Below, one piece after another: positions 33,301-45,125 of a stretch of 64,000 nucleotides of DNA (positions are counted from its first letter, which is position 1; each line of letters starts with the position of its first letter). Under the pieces are notes generated by a model, which was not told where the DNA came from, did not search any database, and saw only the letters and a program-made list of their open reading frames with translations. The stretch spans positions 173,324 through 237,323 of the forward strand of contig JAMPIV010014860.1 of assembly GCA_024509875.1 (NCBI GenBank), given 5' to 3'. The position numbers and the translations under genes are program-made. This DNA comes from Oreohelix idahoensis. Taxonomy: Eukaryota; Mollusca; Gastropoda; Stylommatophora; Oreohelicidae.

Positions 33301-36300
33301 CTCTTCCTAGCCTGTACCATCTGTTCAAGTCGTTCCCATCATGTTCACGCCCTCTTCCTAGCCTGTACCATCTGTTCAAAGTCGTTCCCATCATGTTCAC
33401 GCCCTCTTCCTAGCCTGTACCATCTGTCCAAGGCCGTTCCCATCATGTTCACGCCCTCTTCCTAGCCTGTACCATCTGTTCAAGGTTGTTCCCATCATGT
33501 TCACGCCCTCTTCCTAGCCTGTACCATCTTGTTCAAGGTCGTTCCCATCATGTTCACGCCCTCTTCCTAGCCTGTACCATCTTGTTCAAGGTCGTTCCCA
33601 TCATGTTCACGCCCTCTTCCTAGCCTGTACCATCTTGTTCAAGGTCGTTCCATGTCATCTTTATCCTGTTAAAATATGTCCCCATTTCTCTTGTCCAAGT
33701 TTTTGTTGTTCTCCCTCTATTTATATTATCCTTCATATTCCTGAACAACTAGTTTCCTAAATAAATGCCCCATCCAATGACAGGGTCTTTCATCCCATCT
33801 CATTGTAACATCATTGTAACATCATTGTAACATTACCGGCAATGAAGAGGCTGACAGAATGGCAAAAGAAGGTTCACATCTACCTCAGCCTGATGCAAGC
33901 ATAACTTTCGAGAAGGCAAAGAGTTTTATTAGAATCAGTTACAGAAACAAATGGAATGTAGAACATCCAGGGCACACACAGAATGATGCTTACTACCAGC
34001 TCCACAGAAGAGAACAGAAGACTCCGCAGTGGTCACAAGTGAGATAATCTATTCAACAAGCTAAAGATAGGAACTACCGATCCGCAGTGCTGAAACATCT
34101 GCTTCAAAGTTGCCCTTGATACAGAGAATGTGCTATAGGTGGAGATACCACAACTCGCTGGAGTTCATGGACAGTTAGTAGACAAGCCGGAAAATCGCTG
34201 GAGTTCATGGACAGTTAGTAGACAAGCAGGAGAGTCTCTGGAGTTCATGGACAGTTAGTAGACAAGCAGGAGAATCTCTGGAGTTCATGGACAGTTAGTA
34301 GACAAGCAGGAGAATCTCTGGAGTTCATGGACAGTTAGTAGACAAGCAGGAGAATCTCTGGAGTCCATAGAGATGTGGTTTTACAGTCAAATATAAATAC
34401 CATGGACAGCTACAACTTGTAATGATAATGTCCCGGAAGACGCCAGTGAGTGACGGAAGCTTATTACTTATATTACTTACTTACTTACTTAGTCGTTCCC
34501 CTTCTACCGTGAGGTGTAGAGGTACTTATATTAAAAGGAATCAATTCACGTGCTTTGGCCCATGTTAACGACAAGAGCAATGCATAATTATATAACTACA
34601 ACCGGAAATAATGTAGGAGCACGAGACAGGAAACTAAGAAGAGAGAAGATACTAGACAGTCTGACGTCATAGAATGGACAGACGTTAACAGTGGAACTGA
34701 TATAACAGCATTGGGAACTAGGGGTTGTGGAGAGACATCATCACCTACACCTAAACATGAAGAAGAAAATATTATCCTATAGTTATCAATATTGTTAAAT
34801 TATTTAGTTATAACTGATGCTGTTATGATAACAGCAGTCCGCGGTTATAGATAATTAGAAAGAAATTATCAGCAATGAACAAAATTACTTACAGACTTTG
34901 GGCGAAGACAAAAGCATCACCTGTGTCCATATAACGCTGATCCACTGTGATGTAATACTTGTCTGAAAGATAAAACCCACATTCATCTTATATAAATTGG
35001 TCTGTAGGGTCACAGACTCACTAAAACAAAAACTTTTATAGGTCCAGTGACTGGTGTATAAAATCATTCATCAGGTTACCGAATCTTGTTCAAAAACGCT
35101 TATAGTATCACAAACTTGTTGACAAACATGACTGTAAAGTCACGTATTCTTACATAAAAATGTCTGTAATATTATACAGTATTATCCAAAAACGTCTATG
35201 AGGTTGTAAATTATTTCACAAAAACGTCTATAAGGTTACAAAGTCGTGCACAAAAAAGTTTGTAAAATCACACATTCTTACACAAAACGTGTGTAACAGA
35301 TTACACATTCTTACACAAAACGTGTGTAAAATATTACAAATTCTTATACAAAAACGTCTGTAAAATCACTTATTTAAAAAAACAAAACACACACACACAA
35401 ACAAACGCCTAGAAGGTCACATATTCACACACTAAAACATATAGAAGGTCACATATTCATACACTAAAACATATAGAAGGTCACATATTCACACACTAAA
35501 ACATATAGAAGGTCACATATTCACACAATAAAACATATAGAAGGTTACATATTCACACACCAAAACATCTAGAAGGTCACATATTCACACACTAAAACAT
35601 ATAGAAAGTCACATATTCACACATTAAAACATATAGAAGGTCACATATTTACACACTAAAACATATAGAAGGTCACATATTCACACACTAAAACATCTAG
35701 AAGGTCACATATTCACATATTCACACACTAAAACATCTAGAAGGTCACATATTCACACACTAAAACATATAGGAGGTCACATATTCACACACTAAAACAT
35801 CTAGAAGGTCACATATTCACACACTAAAACATATAGAAGGTCGCATATTCACACACTAACACATATAGAAGGTCACATATTCACACACTAAAACATATAG
35901 AAGGTCGCATATTCACACACTAACACATATAGAAGGTCACATATTCACACACTAACAAATATAGAAGGTCACATATTCACACACTAAAACATCTAAAAGG
36001 TCACATATTCACACACTAAAACATCTAGAAGGTCACATATTCCCACACTAAAACGTCTAGAAGGTCACATATTCACACACTAAAACATCTAGAAGGTCAC
36101 ATATTCCCACACTAAAACATATAGAAGGTCACATATTCACACACTAAAACATCTAGAAGGTCACATATTCACACACTAAAACATATAGAAAGTCGCATAT
36201 TCACACACTAACACATATAGAAGGTCACATATTCACACACTAAAACATATAGAAGGTCGCATATTCACACACTAACACATATAGAAGGTCACATATTCAC

Positions 36301-39300
36301 ACACTAACAAATACAGAAGGTCACATATTCACACACTAAAACATCTAAAAGGTCACATATTCACACACTAAAACATCTAGAAGGTCACATATCCACACAC
36401 TAAAACATCTAGAAGGTCACATATTCACACACTAAAACATCTAGAAGGTCACATATTCACACACTAAAACATATAGAAGGTCACATATTCACACACTAAA
36501 ACATCTAGAAGGTCACATATTCACACACTAAAACATATAGAAGGTCGCATATTCACACACTAACACATATAGAAGGTCACATATTAACACACTAACAAAT
36601 ATAGAAGGTCACATATTCACACACTAACACATATAGATGGTCACATATTCACACACTAAAACATATAGAAGGTCACAGACAACTCTTGGTAATTAATGCC
36701 ATTTTACTTTTACGTCACAGTTACTCTCCCACTTAGGTCGTTTAGTTGGTCGTTTGTAGTAATACGTACACTTTTGAATTTCGCAGCCATGTAGAGGTGT
36801 TTCTCTCTTTATTACATTCTTTCTTTCTTTAATCCGAGTGCCTAACAATGACCTAATTTCGTTATTTATTAAAACCCCACAAGTCTCAGGGTAGTGGCTG
36901 GGTTTACTTGAGAGTTGTGTGTAGAAGCAGGTTATTGTCCTGGTTTAGGACGTGCTATTTTGTCTTGCATCGTTCTATATTTTTTTAGGACTTCATTAAC
37001 GTTGTTTGTCCACTTTTTTGTTGAGTGTTCTTGTCATGAAGTTAATTTAAGTTAGAGTGTGTCCATAGTATAGACAAGACCGTAGTATGAGATAGACTGA
37101 GAAGATAGAGTTAGATGTGAAAATTATGGTGAATGTGGACAGATGAGCCTATTGGCCCGAGAGATGAGAACCGAGATTGACTCTCCCTCGCCACTTGTGA
37201 CTACTATAATAGCTATAGACATCACCTCTTACTGCCAATAAAGGAGATAAGGTATAAATCAGGACCACAGACACCACTATACAGACAACATAAAGGTACA
37301 GAATAGTTAGCTATAAATCAGAGAACCTGATCCAGTGAACATTTATATAGTTTTATTGCCAAAAAAAAAAAAAATCAACATAATCAAATCACATAGAAAC
37401 AAAATCAGTAATATGCAATGTTGCACAGACCTGATAACGTTCAGAACCAGGAATGATATCCCTATCTCCTGCTTCTGATTTCTGCACTGATGACTTGGGT
37501 TTCAAGCTCGAGGTACTTGAATCACTTGTAGAAGCTTCACGGCAGCTGACCGACTTCTTACTTGTCCCGTTAACCCGCTCAAGGTTTAGGGGCAAACAGC
37601 TTGATTATGGCTGTATAAAACTGTAGACCAATCTCCCTGCCACGTGCTGTTTTCAGAGTGGTATAATGAGCTAAGAGCTCTGGATTAAAAGACAAATCCT
37701 GTTCCTAGCTGAAGATTGTCTTCGCTACCTGGGGAACATATGGTATTTCTTGCACTTTTTCCGATCTCTCGAGCTATATGCTCCTGAGATGACAACTTGC
37801 TGTTGTAAAGGACAGAGGCTGGTTGCCCCTCCTACAGACAGTGAAAACTCGCTGTGGAACAAACAACACAACAGCTATATAACACGTCAAAAGTTACACA
37901 TCTCAAACATTAAACTCCCTTCTCCCTTTAAATCAATTATAGCTCCCCTTCTCTATTCCCGCTATGCACAACGATACAAAATATTTATGCCCCAAAAGGT
38001 CAACCTCCCAGGCAATCCCCTCTCTCTCCCGTTTCCAAAGTAAACATCAGCTGACCCAGATTTTTTGTTCTGCATGACTAGCCACGTGTCACAACAATTT
38101 TTAACTGAGGACATACCTGTCCGAAAATACTTGGGCTACTTTTCTCCCTAACTCTAGGTGTACATTTATCAATACAAAATTGAATCTAGGCAGGCTGAAA
38201 CCCGTCTCAGAAAACACTTCCCTTATCAAAATAAAATCTAAATCTCTTGAAAATAAAAGGAAAATCCCATAACAGAAATATAGATTACATCTCGTGTCTT
38301 CTGACTATACAACAATAAAATTGCACAATAAATTACGTACGGTACGCCAAAATTATGCTTGCGTATTTAAACTGCAATTAAACTATAAACAATCGAGGTT
38401 ATCAATGTATTTCCCTGTAGTTAAATACACGTGTTTCTGTGTTCAAAATAATGTTAACTTCACCTTTCTCTGGGTAACATTCCTGAATTAAAACTCAATA
38501 CAATAACCGTGCCCATGTGCTTAAAATTTACAAAATCCCGCTCCCGTTTATATACAGAATTTTATCATAAATCAAAGATGCGGGTTTTTCCTACCAACCT
38601 TCTTTAAAAATTTAGACCTTCTTTTAAATATTACGGAGCTCACATTAAATGTCTCAAAATCTTTACACACTTCTAGCTACGGCTATTATCATATAAAGAC
38701 TTCTCTGTACCTCTTACGTTAAATACTTTCGATCGTAATTGATGGCCCTTCGGTTTAAGAACTAAATTAAAACCTCCTGAGGAAAGCTTATACTTTAATT
38801 GGCTAGTCTCTATTAGAAGCGAATTACAAGTACCACGCTAAATAGTTATGGCTTACCCAATAGATCAAATTTCTCACTGAAGAGCAAGTGCTATGACGTA
38901 GATTCTCACGGCTGAATATTCTTCAGACAAAAGGGACCCGCAATTAATTGCCTCTAGTATTTATTACATACAACGAGGCTAGATACGTCATCGCTGGCGT
39001 TCCTCTCCGACCAATGAAATCCCTACAAAATTAAACAACCGAGCCTCCGCCAATAGATTTGAAAGCAACGCGTGAGTCATAAGATACAGACCGCGTGTCC
39101 AAAAAAAAAATGCGTCACGTTACGCGAAGACCGCGATTCTTTTTAACAAAGAAACTGAGATTCCCTGATCGCGATTATCTAGCGAAAAGAACTGGTGAAA
39201 AAACGAACTGGTGAAAATCTAATATTCTCCCCTGTAGTCTCTATTAAAACCGCAATTATTAACCCTACAGAAAGAGACCAAACTCGATATATTACAAAGA

Positions 39301-40237
39301 GAAACGCATGGGAAACACATATAGTTTTCAGAGAGAAGAAGACTGAATCAAACTCATATAGTTACAGAGAAAAGAAGGCTGGGACCTGTTGAAAACAAAA
39401 GTCACAGTAACTCTATCACAGTTCTCTTGTTATCAATATTGTCTGCTGATGGAGGCATTTGATCGCACTGATTTGGCTGCATTCTGAGCAGGAGTCCCTA
39501 TAATTATATTTTCTACAAGCCATTCATTAATGGGCACAACTTTCGTGTAACTGGTTGCTCCCTCTATCGGTAGGTGACTTTTTGGATTGCTTGTTTGACT
39601 AATTCTTAAATTGTGCTTATAATTAGTCTGGGTCGTTTCCCGGTCTGCCATAGTTGTATGGAGTTTCGTAGCAATGACCATTTTCTACGAAGGAATATTT
39701 GTTGTTGTTGCTGCTGAGTTGACGGCATGGTTAATCACCACTCACTCTCGCAGCGAGGCAGTAGCAGTGCTAGGATGGTCCGAGGTTCGATTCCCTGGGA
39801 AGTTTATCACTTCTGTTATTGTTCTGCTGTTTAGTTTTCTACTTGTGTATTTCTCACGACTGCCCTCAACATGCCCATTTATGTTGATTATTTTAAGACC
39901 CACGAGAGTTTTGTAAATACATTTCTTTCGTAGGTAGCAACAAATAACATTTTTTAAAAAGACGAACATGCAAACAGTGATAATGATACATTTTGACGAT
40001 AATATGACAATGTTATTAATGATGAAGGTGATGTAGATGACACTTACATAAATACCACAAGGTCGCCAAAGAACCTCCAGGGAGAGAGTGAGGGCGGAGC
40101 ATGATGAAGGTAGCGTCCCAGGTGCAGATGATAGCTGTGACGTAGAACCAGACTAGCATCCACCCGGACAGCTGCTTCTTGTCACGTGATGAAATCTGGT
40201 CTTTGCCCTTGACCTCTTGCGACGTTGTTACTGCCAT
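29963..40237 (-). CDS. EXPERA-domain membrane protein, four coding exons
   Basis: Joining 40237-40048, 34962-34893, 32179-32134 and 30358-29963 on the minus strand gives 702 bp, 233 residues, with consensus GT-AG boundaries and matching phases. The product has about four membrane segments: WMLVWFYVTAIICTW, LLNYVEVMVNIITIIM, AFMVSVMTMWKTTLYFLMF and FLVVIPNIIWIIVPLCIMYV. Its N-terminal motif CTWDATFIMLRPHSLPGGSL followed by AQSLLNYVEVMVN fits the EXPERA family, which includes sterol isomerase EBP, TMEM97/sigma-2 and TM6SF. Members are endoplasmic-reticulum proteins linked to sterol handling; substrate and activity here are unknown. The C-terminal 55 residues are hydrophilic. The start ATG at 40237 is the likely one; an upstream exon is possible because CTTTCCAG precedes 40305. 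Introns of 5085, 2713 and 1775 bp are full of repeats. The frame has no lesion. Confidence 0.82.
30560..30940. repeat. Degenerate ACAACAGTAATA-type repeat, intron 3
   Basis: Loose repeats of CACAACAGTA and AAAACATTAGTA. The same kind of repeat resumes at 31860-32060, so the LINE piece in between appears to have landed inside it. Confidence 0.6.
30950..31860 (-). mobile_element. Non-LTR retrotransposon (LINE) RT C-terminal fragment
   Basis: Minus strand. The 31551-31823 frame has FTQACKDFGLTVSLKKTNVL and FTYLGSTIKDKLSLDTE, found at the end of LINE reverse transcriptases of the type common in aquatic animals. After a frameshift the downstream part reads GRIPKDIFYRQLADGKRTVG and VGRPQLRFKDVCKRDM. 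The frame is broken and the 5' part is missing, so this is a dead fragment in intron 3 of the EXPERA gene and in the same orientation as it. Confidence 0.75.
31011..31118 (-). repeat. 36-bp tandem triplication inside a LINE 3' end
   Basis: Three copies of a 36-bp unit that on the minus strand encode a 12-residue unit EKKLSQQAGENV. It lies in the end of the LINE coding region at 31180-31860 and keeps the frame. Confidence 0.8.
32134..32179 (-). CDS. EXPERA gene, coding exon 3
   Basis: 46 bp, a very small exon, between the acceptor TTGTACAG and donor GTGAGT. Encodes LNYVEVMVNIITIIM and keeps phase with exons 2 and 4. Too short to be found by ORF length. Confidence 0.8.
32487..33645. repeat. 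52-bp minisatellite, about 22 copies, intron 2
   Basis: Unit GTTCCCATCATGTTCACGCC followed by CTCTTCCTAGCCTGTACCAT and CTGTTCAAGGTC; copies differ by single bases and 1-2 bp indels. The ORF at 32725-32934 is the repeat read backwards and is not a gene. Confidence 0.9.
33840..34150 (+). mobile_element. LINE RNase H-end fragment
   Basis: Encodes GNEEADRMAKEGSHLP, the typical end of the RNase H domain carried by I-clade-like LINEs (GN-EAD-LAK), then a Cys-poor tail with lesions. It lies in intron 2, antisense to the EXPERA gene. 5' truncated. Confidence 0.65.
34157..34365. repeat. 40-bp minisatellite, five copies, intron 2
   Basis: Unit CTGGAGTTCATGGACAGTTA followed by GTAGACAAGCAGGAGAATCT. 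It begins directly at the end of the LINE fragment. Confidence 0.9.
34893..34962 (-). CDS. EXPERA gene, coding exon 2
   Basis: 70 bp between the acceptor TTTCAG and donor GTAAGT. Encodes KYYITVDQRYMDTGDAFVFAQS, the loop that usually precedes the second membrane helix (shown here in motif form only, 22 residues across two boundary codons). Confidence 0.8.
35395..36678. repeat. 32-bp minisatellite, about 40 copies, intron 1
   Basis: Unit ACATATTCACACACTAAAAC followed by ATATAGAAGGTC with point variants. The preceding 35060-35390 contains looser versions (CACAAAAACGTCTGTAAAAT, CTTACACAAAACGTGTGTAA), so the array seems to grade out of an older repeat. There are no unique spacers between the units. 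Confidence 0.9.
36679..39700. other. Remaining part of EXPERA intron 1, no gene supported
   Basis: Mixed sequence. The ORF at 37389-37595 (minus, Ser/Lys-rich) and others are short and match nothing. 38980-39120 has a higher GC content and two CCAAT boxes (ACCAATGAAAT, GCCAATAG); it could be an LTR or promoter remnant, but I found no second copy. Confidence 0.35.
39716..39930 (+). mobile_element. SINE-like element, intron 1
   Basis: GAGGTTCGATTCCCTGG gives a tRNA-like B box, followed by GAAGTTTATCACTTCTGTTA. It matches the B-box segment at about 25890. The boundaries and A box are uncertain. Confidence 0.4.
40048..40237 (-). CDS. EXPERA gene, coding exon 1
   Basis: 190 bp from ATG (40237) to the donor GTAAGT at 40047-40042. 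Encodes the polar N-terminus and first membrane segment with the CTWDATF and RPHSLPGGS motifs. Ends after the first base of a Tyr codon. Confidence 0.82.
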
Positions 40238-40309
40238 TATGTTGTTTCCTCTAGATGAGCGATATCCTTGTAAGGCTACGTTAAATAACCTCTTCAGAGA
40301 GATCTGGAA

Positions 40310-40598
40310 AGACATGGACACAAAGAGGTGTGACTATTGTCCCCTGCCTATTTAATATCTGCACAGAGAACATTTTAAGGAACTGCCAGAACTGAACATC
40401 GGTGGTAGGTCAATAAACAACCTTAGATATGCGGATGATACAGTTTTGGTTGCTGAACAGGAGCTGGAAGAGCGAGAGAAGCAAATAAATAGCATACGTC
40501 TCGAATACAGACTGGACATTAACACTGAAAAAAACTCCCCAAAACTATGATAATTAGCAACGCAGGCGATGAGCCAACGTTAAATATAAGAATAAATA

Positions 40599-40600
<2 letters not shown>
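40310..40600 (+). mobile_element. LINE reverse transcriptase fragment with YADD motif
   Basis: Reading frames show RGVTIVPCLFNI, then after a one-base shift LPELNIGGRSINNLRYADDT and VLVAEQELEEREKQINS. YADD is the RT catalytic box. The fragment is frameshifted and is cut off at 40600 by a G-rich run. It starts about 70 bp upstream of the EXPERA start codon. Confidence 0.75.
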
Positions 40601-40634
<34 letters not shown>

Positions 40635-40653
40635 GGGGGGGGGGGGGGGGGGG
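40597..40653. repeat. Poly-G tract (about 57 bp)
   Basis: Almost uninterrupted G with one A. It replaces the LINE sequence on its left side. Could be a real homopolymer or an assembly or read-quality artefact. Confidence 0.8.
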
Positions 40654-41234
40654 ACCTGCAGCAAGTACTGTCTGGTAACATTTCTAAAACTACAACTTAG
40701 TGTAGAAATCTATGGATGTAAATAAACCCTACTGGACATGTGTTTTCCCTTCCTACAACTGTCCCCCTACTCCTGTCTTGTAAGCCTGTTTTGAACACAT
40801 TAAAAATGCAGCCAGGGGAAAAAACAAACCCCTAGTATAATTATTTTAAAATGGTCTTTCTTAAAGACAGCTCAAAGCAAATAGAAAGATGTAGTCGAAG
40901 TTTCACTATTTTTACACGCTTTTATTTAACTTCACTTGTATGTCACTTTCATGTCACTTTCAAATCTAGCAATCGATTTTTCAATCATTTCCAGATGAGC
41001 AATAGCTGAAACTTGGCATAGTTGTGTATTCCCGATGACAATACAATAATCAGTCAATTACTTAATAATTTAATATTGTAATTATGACATTATGAGTAAT
41101 TAAAGTTTGTCGTAAAGAAATGTAAACAAATCAGGGGCCATAATCATGTTAATTAAAAACTCAAGAGTACGTGGTGTGCTTTATTTTTCTATGCGTAAAA
41201 GAGGGCAGTACTCAAACAAGTGTCTAGCTAAATC

Positions 41235-41600
41235 AAGGGACACAATCCAAAATTTTTCTAACACTAAAAATAAAAACTATATAAAAATATGTTAAACACA
41301 CGCTTTTAATGCACTAAAAACCAAAAACATAATTTTTCAAGGAGTTTATAACTTGCAGTCAAAAAATGTAACATCAAATTGACAAAAAGCGTGGGGCGCT
41401 GATTCTGCATGAAATTAACTTCTGCTTAATACTTCATTAGACACTTATGGATAAAATATTTGATAAGGGCTTAAGCTTTGATGTTACATATTTTGACTGC
41501 AATCTATAAACTCCTTGAAAAAGTAATTTTGGGTTTTTAGTGCATTAAAAGTGTATGTTTAAAATATTTTTGTTATATTTTTTATTGGGACAGTCCTTCT
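41235..41600. repeat. Fold-back (inverted repeat) element, MITE-like
   Basis: A left arm of about 41290-41377 and a right arm of about 41482-41570 are reverse complements at roughly 90% (for example CAAGGAGTTTATAACTTGCA against its complement). Weaker pairing extends outward. The spacer is about 105 bp. No coding. Confidence 0.75.
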
Positions 41601-41792
41601 CAAATTGACCTTGGTGGAAAGTGCAGGTATTCCCAACCCTTCCCGTATCAACTAATGTTTGTATTCTGTATATCTTAATTTACGTTTGGATTCAGCTGTG
41701 AAGATTGTTGCTAAAGATCTCCAACACTGCATTTTTTCTTCATTGACTAGACTTGCCTACATGGGCTGAATGAAAAAAACCATGACCCACTT

Positions 41793-42470
41793 CACTGGCG
41801 GATCTAGGAATTGTCCAAGAGAGAGGCGTTACATCAGAATGATAAGGCCCCCCCCCCCCCCCCCCCACCCCCCCCCCCCGACGCCCCCCCCCCCCCCCCC
41901 TTTTCCCCGCTCCTTATTTACACATTTTTTAGACAATTAAAATCCAGGTAACGATTTGTCTTTAAATGTGACAAATGGATAGTTTTATTATACAGTTACT
42001 CAAAAACAAAAACTACAAAGAAACACAATTTGAGAAAAATTCGTATATATTCTATATTATAGCATAACATTTTTTTTGAATTTAGGATTGACCGCCCGAT
42101 ACAGAAATCATCCGCCACTTGTCAAAAAGTCCTCTGTTTTTGCGGCTCGAGTGAAGTCCCTTGTGTCGCCTGCCTGTTGTTTCATTGTTGTATGTCGGTT
42201 CTCTTTATTGTCTTTTATCGGGTTGCCACGTAGAACTACTTGCAGACTACGTTCGTAACCTTTAGAATACTTACCATTGTCCAGTACCGGACATGTTTTA
42301 ATAAGTCATCCGTCGTCCGACCTAACGATTACTTACACTTAAGCATAAAGTGGGGTGGAAAAGGGGGGGGGGGGGACACTGGAGCGGTTGATAAGAAAGA
42401 AATGTTTTCAAAATGCTAAGTGAGGGGCAATCGCCCCGTCGCCGCCCCCTTGGATCTGTCAATGCGCCCA
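41793..42470. mobile_element. hAT-like non-autonomous remnant
   Basis: CACTGGCGGATCTAGG at 41793 and, in the opposite direction, CCGCCCCCTTGGATCTG at about 42440 resemble the two ends of hAT-type elements (CAGTGGCGGATC start). Between them are a C-rich tract (41850-41900) and AT-rich sequence. Target duplications were not found. Confidence 0.35.
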
Positions 42471-42513
42471 CTATGTCTACAACATCAGCTTCTAGAATAA
42501 AAAATACTACTTG

Positions 42514-42613
42514 GTCAACTACTGTAGAACTAGCGTATGTCAACTACTGTAGAACTAGCGTATGTCAACTACTGTAGAACTAGCGTATGTCAACTACTGC
42601 AGAACTAGCGTAT
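42514..42613. repeat. 25-bp tandem repeat, four copies
   Basis: Four almost identical copies of TCAACTACTGTAGAACTAGC plus GTATG. Confidence 0.9.
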
Positions 42614-42654
42614 GAATGTTTGATTTAGCAAAGACCGTCGCTTGATTGTGCGTC

Positions 42655-43075
42655 TAACACTGTTAGATTGTGTGTTCATGTGTACTGTGTGCCTACGTGT
42701 GTCACTCTTAGATTATGTGTTTAGGTGTACAACCTACGTGTGTCACTCTTAGATTATGTGTTCAGGTGTACTACCTACGTGTGTCACTCTTAAACTGTGT
42801 GTTTGGGTGTACTGTATGCTTACGTGTGTCACTGTTAGATTGTGTGATCTGGTGTACTGTATGCCTACGTGTGTCACTGTTAGCTTGTGTGTTCGGGTGT
42901 ACTGTATGCCTACGTGTGTCAATGCTAGATTGTGTGTTTGGGTGTACTGTGTGCTTACGTGTGTTACTGTTAGATTGTATGATTGGGTGTACTGTGTGCC
43001 TACGTGTGTCACTGTTAGATTGTGTGTTCGGGTGTGCCATATGCCTACGTGTGTCACTGTTAGATTGTTTGATGT
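42655..43075. repeat. 45-bp minisatellite, about nine copies
   Basis: Unit TGTGTCACTGTTAGATTGTG followed by a variable TG..CTGGTGTACTGTATGCCTACG. It is open in several frames on both strands, which gives long but meaningless Cys/Val- or Thr/His-rich ORFs. Confidence 0.9.
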
Positions 43076-43119
43076 GGTAATTACCTAATAATGTAAAAAC
43101 AAAGAATGTAATAATGAAA

Positions 43120-43470
43120 CGTATTCTTCTTCTTCTTCTTCGTTCGTCCTGAAAAGGACGTTGGTTGCGTTGTGTCTGTTTACAGCGAAGCTGCGATATT
43201 TGCGCCTTTCGGCCGACACATCCGACTTCAGCACGGCATTCCCTGGGACCGGGTTTGCCTTCCCTCTTCGATCCCTACTCTCTCAGCCAGACTGCAGTGA
43301 TGCAGCCTGTTTCCAGGACCACCACTTGGAGGTGGAGTAGGGTCTTGGTCAGCTCTGGTTCGCTGACCCTGACGCAAGCAGTCAAGCTATGGGTCGCTGA
43401 CTGCATTCTCTGTTGCTGCGTCTTTGGGCAGGGTAAACACACTCTCCCCTCCCTTTAGCAAATTCCCCAC
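43120..43470 (+). other. GC-rich interspersed-repeat candidate with TTC tail
   Basis: This block is richer in GC than its surroundings and begins with (TTC)n at 43128-43141, followed by GTTCGTCCTGAAAAGGACG, a small perfect inverted repeat. The composition and short tandem tail suggest a SINE in reverse orientation. No second copy in the window, so this is only a candidate. Confidence 0.3.
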
Positions 43471-43734
43471 ACCTGTCAATTCCCTACACCCAATAACAAA
43501 CAAATGCCAGACGAAAGAGAAGAACAAACCAGAAGCAAGTGCCAACCCGTCTCAGCCAGGTTGATAGTTAAATAAGCCAACACCTCTTACCAGGTCTAGC
43601 CTTGTGTGACCTCATTCTGAGTCCAAGGTCTTGAACGAATACATTTCTTGTTTACTCGGGAACTGGTGCAGCAGAGACTGGGAAGTTCGTCTGTTAGCGT
43701 CTGTAGCTGTCTGGGGTATAGACATTCGGGTGGT

Positions 43735-44760
43735 TGTGTTTATGTGTGTGTTATATCGTGTGTGATTGTGTGTTAGATCGTGTGTGATTGTGTGTGTGTT
43801 ATATCGTGTTTGATGGTGTGTGTGCTATATCGTGTGTGATTGTGTGTGTTAAATCGTGTGTAATTGTATGTTAGATCGTGTGTGATTGTGTGAGTATTAG
43901 ATCGTGTGTGACTGTGTGTGTATTAGATCGTGTGTGATTGTGTGTGTTAGATCGTGTGTGATTGTGTGTGTAATATATCGTGTGATTGTGTGTGTTAGAT
44001 CGTTTGTGATTGTGTGTGTGTTAGATCGTGTGTGATTGTGTTTGTGTTAGATCGTGTGATTGTGCGCGCGTTAAATCATGTGTTATTGTGTGCGCTTTAA
44101 ATCATGTGTGATTGTGTGCGCATTAAATCATGTATGATTGTGTTGCGCGTTAAACCATGTGTGATTGTGTGCGCGTTAAATCATGTGTGATTGTGTGCGC
44201 GTTAAATCTTGTGTGCGCGTTAAATCATGTATGATTATGTGCGCGTTAAATCATGTGTGATTATGTGCGCAATAAATCAAATGTGATTGTGTTGCGCGTT
44301 AAATCATGTGTGATTGTGTGCGCGTTAAATCATGTGTGATTGTGTTGCGCGTTAAACCATGTGTGATTGTGCGCGCGTTAAATCATGTGTGATTGTGTGC
44401 GCGTTAAATCATGTATGATTATGTGCGCGTTAAATCGTGTGATTGTGTGCGCAATAAATCAAATGTGATTGTGTTGCGCGTTAAATCATGTGTGATTGTG
44501 TGGGCGTTAAATCATGTGTGATTGTACGCGCATTAAATCATGTGATTTTGTACACATTAAACCATGTGTGATTCTGTGCGCTTTAAATCACGTGTGATTA
44601 AGTGTTAGATCGTGTGTTTTAGATCGTGTGTGTTAGATCGTGTGTGATAGTGTGTGTGTTAAATCACGTGTGATTGTGTGTGTGTGAGTTAGATCGTGTG
44701 TGATAGTGTATGTTAAGTCATGTGTGACTGTGAGTGCGTTAAATCTAAGACTCGTTCTCA
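43735..44760. repeat. GT-rich repeat of about 22-24 bp, about 45 copies
   Basis: Variants of TTAGATCGTGTGTGATTGTGTG grade into TTAAATCATGTGTGATTGTG with GCGCG. Units differ in length by 1-4 bp. No gene. Confidence 0.85.
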
Positions 44761-45125
44761 AAACACTTTGCAATGAAATGATCAGAGAACTCCCTCAACA
44801 ATTGGTCGTATAATAATAGCTCTTTGATTCGATTGTCCCGGCCTATTTAGGGGCACCGTGGACCACAGACCCCATTGGAGCGTATATAGTAAATACCTAT
44901 ATATCCGTCTCTGCTAATATGCAAAAGAAATAATTTTATTGACAATAAATTGTTCCTCCGATATAAAAAATACGGGTTTCCACCACCAGCGGTGTTTCAC
45001 ATTAAATATATTTTGAGGAGTGGGCCAAGGCATGGCTAGTAAAGATAAATGAAGGGAAAACATAATATACAGTGTTTTCTCTCTCAAACAAACCACAGAT
45101 CTCCATCATGAAAAAAAAACTTGCT

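Noticed and set aside
35395..36678. CRISPR-like array of 32-bp direct repeats
   Set aside because: Units are head-to-tail with no unique spacers, in a eukaryotic intron; it is a minisatellite.
42715..43088. Cys-rich ORFs on the plus strand and Thr/His-rich ORFs on the minus strand
   Set aside because: 45-bp repeat has a length divisible by three, so many frames stay open; no start context or family match.
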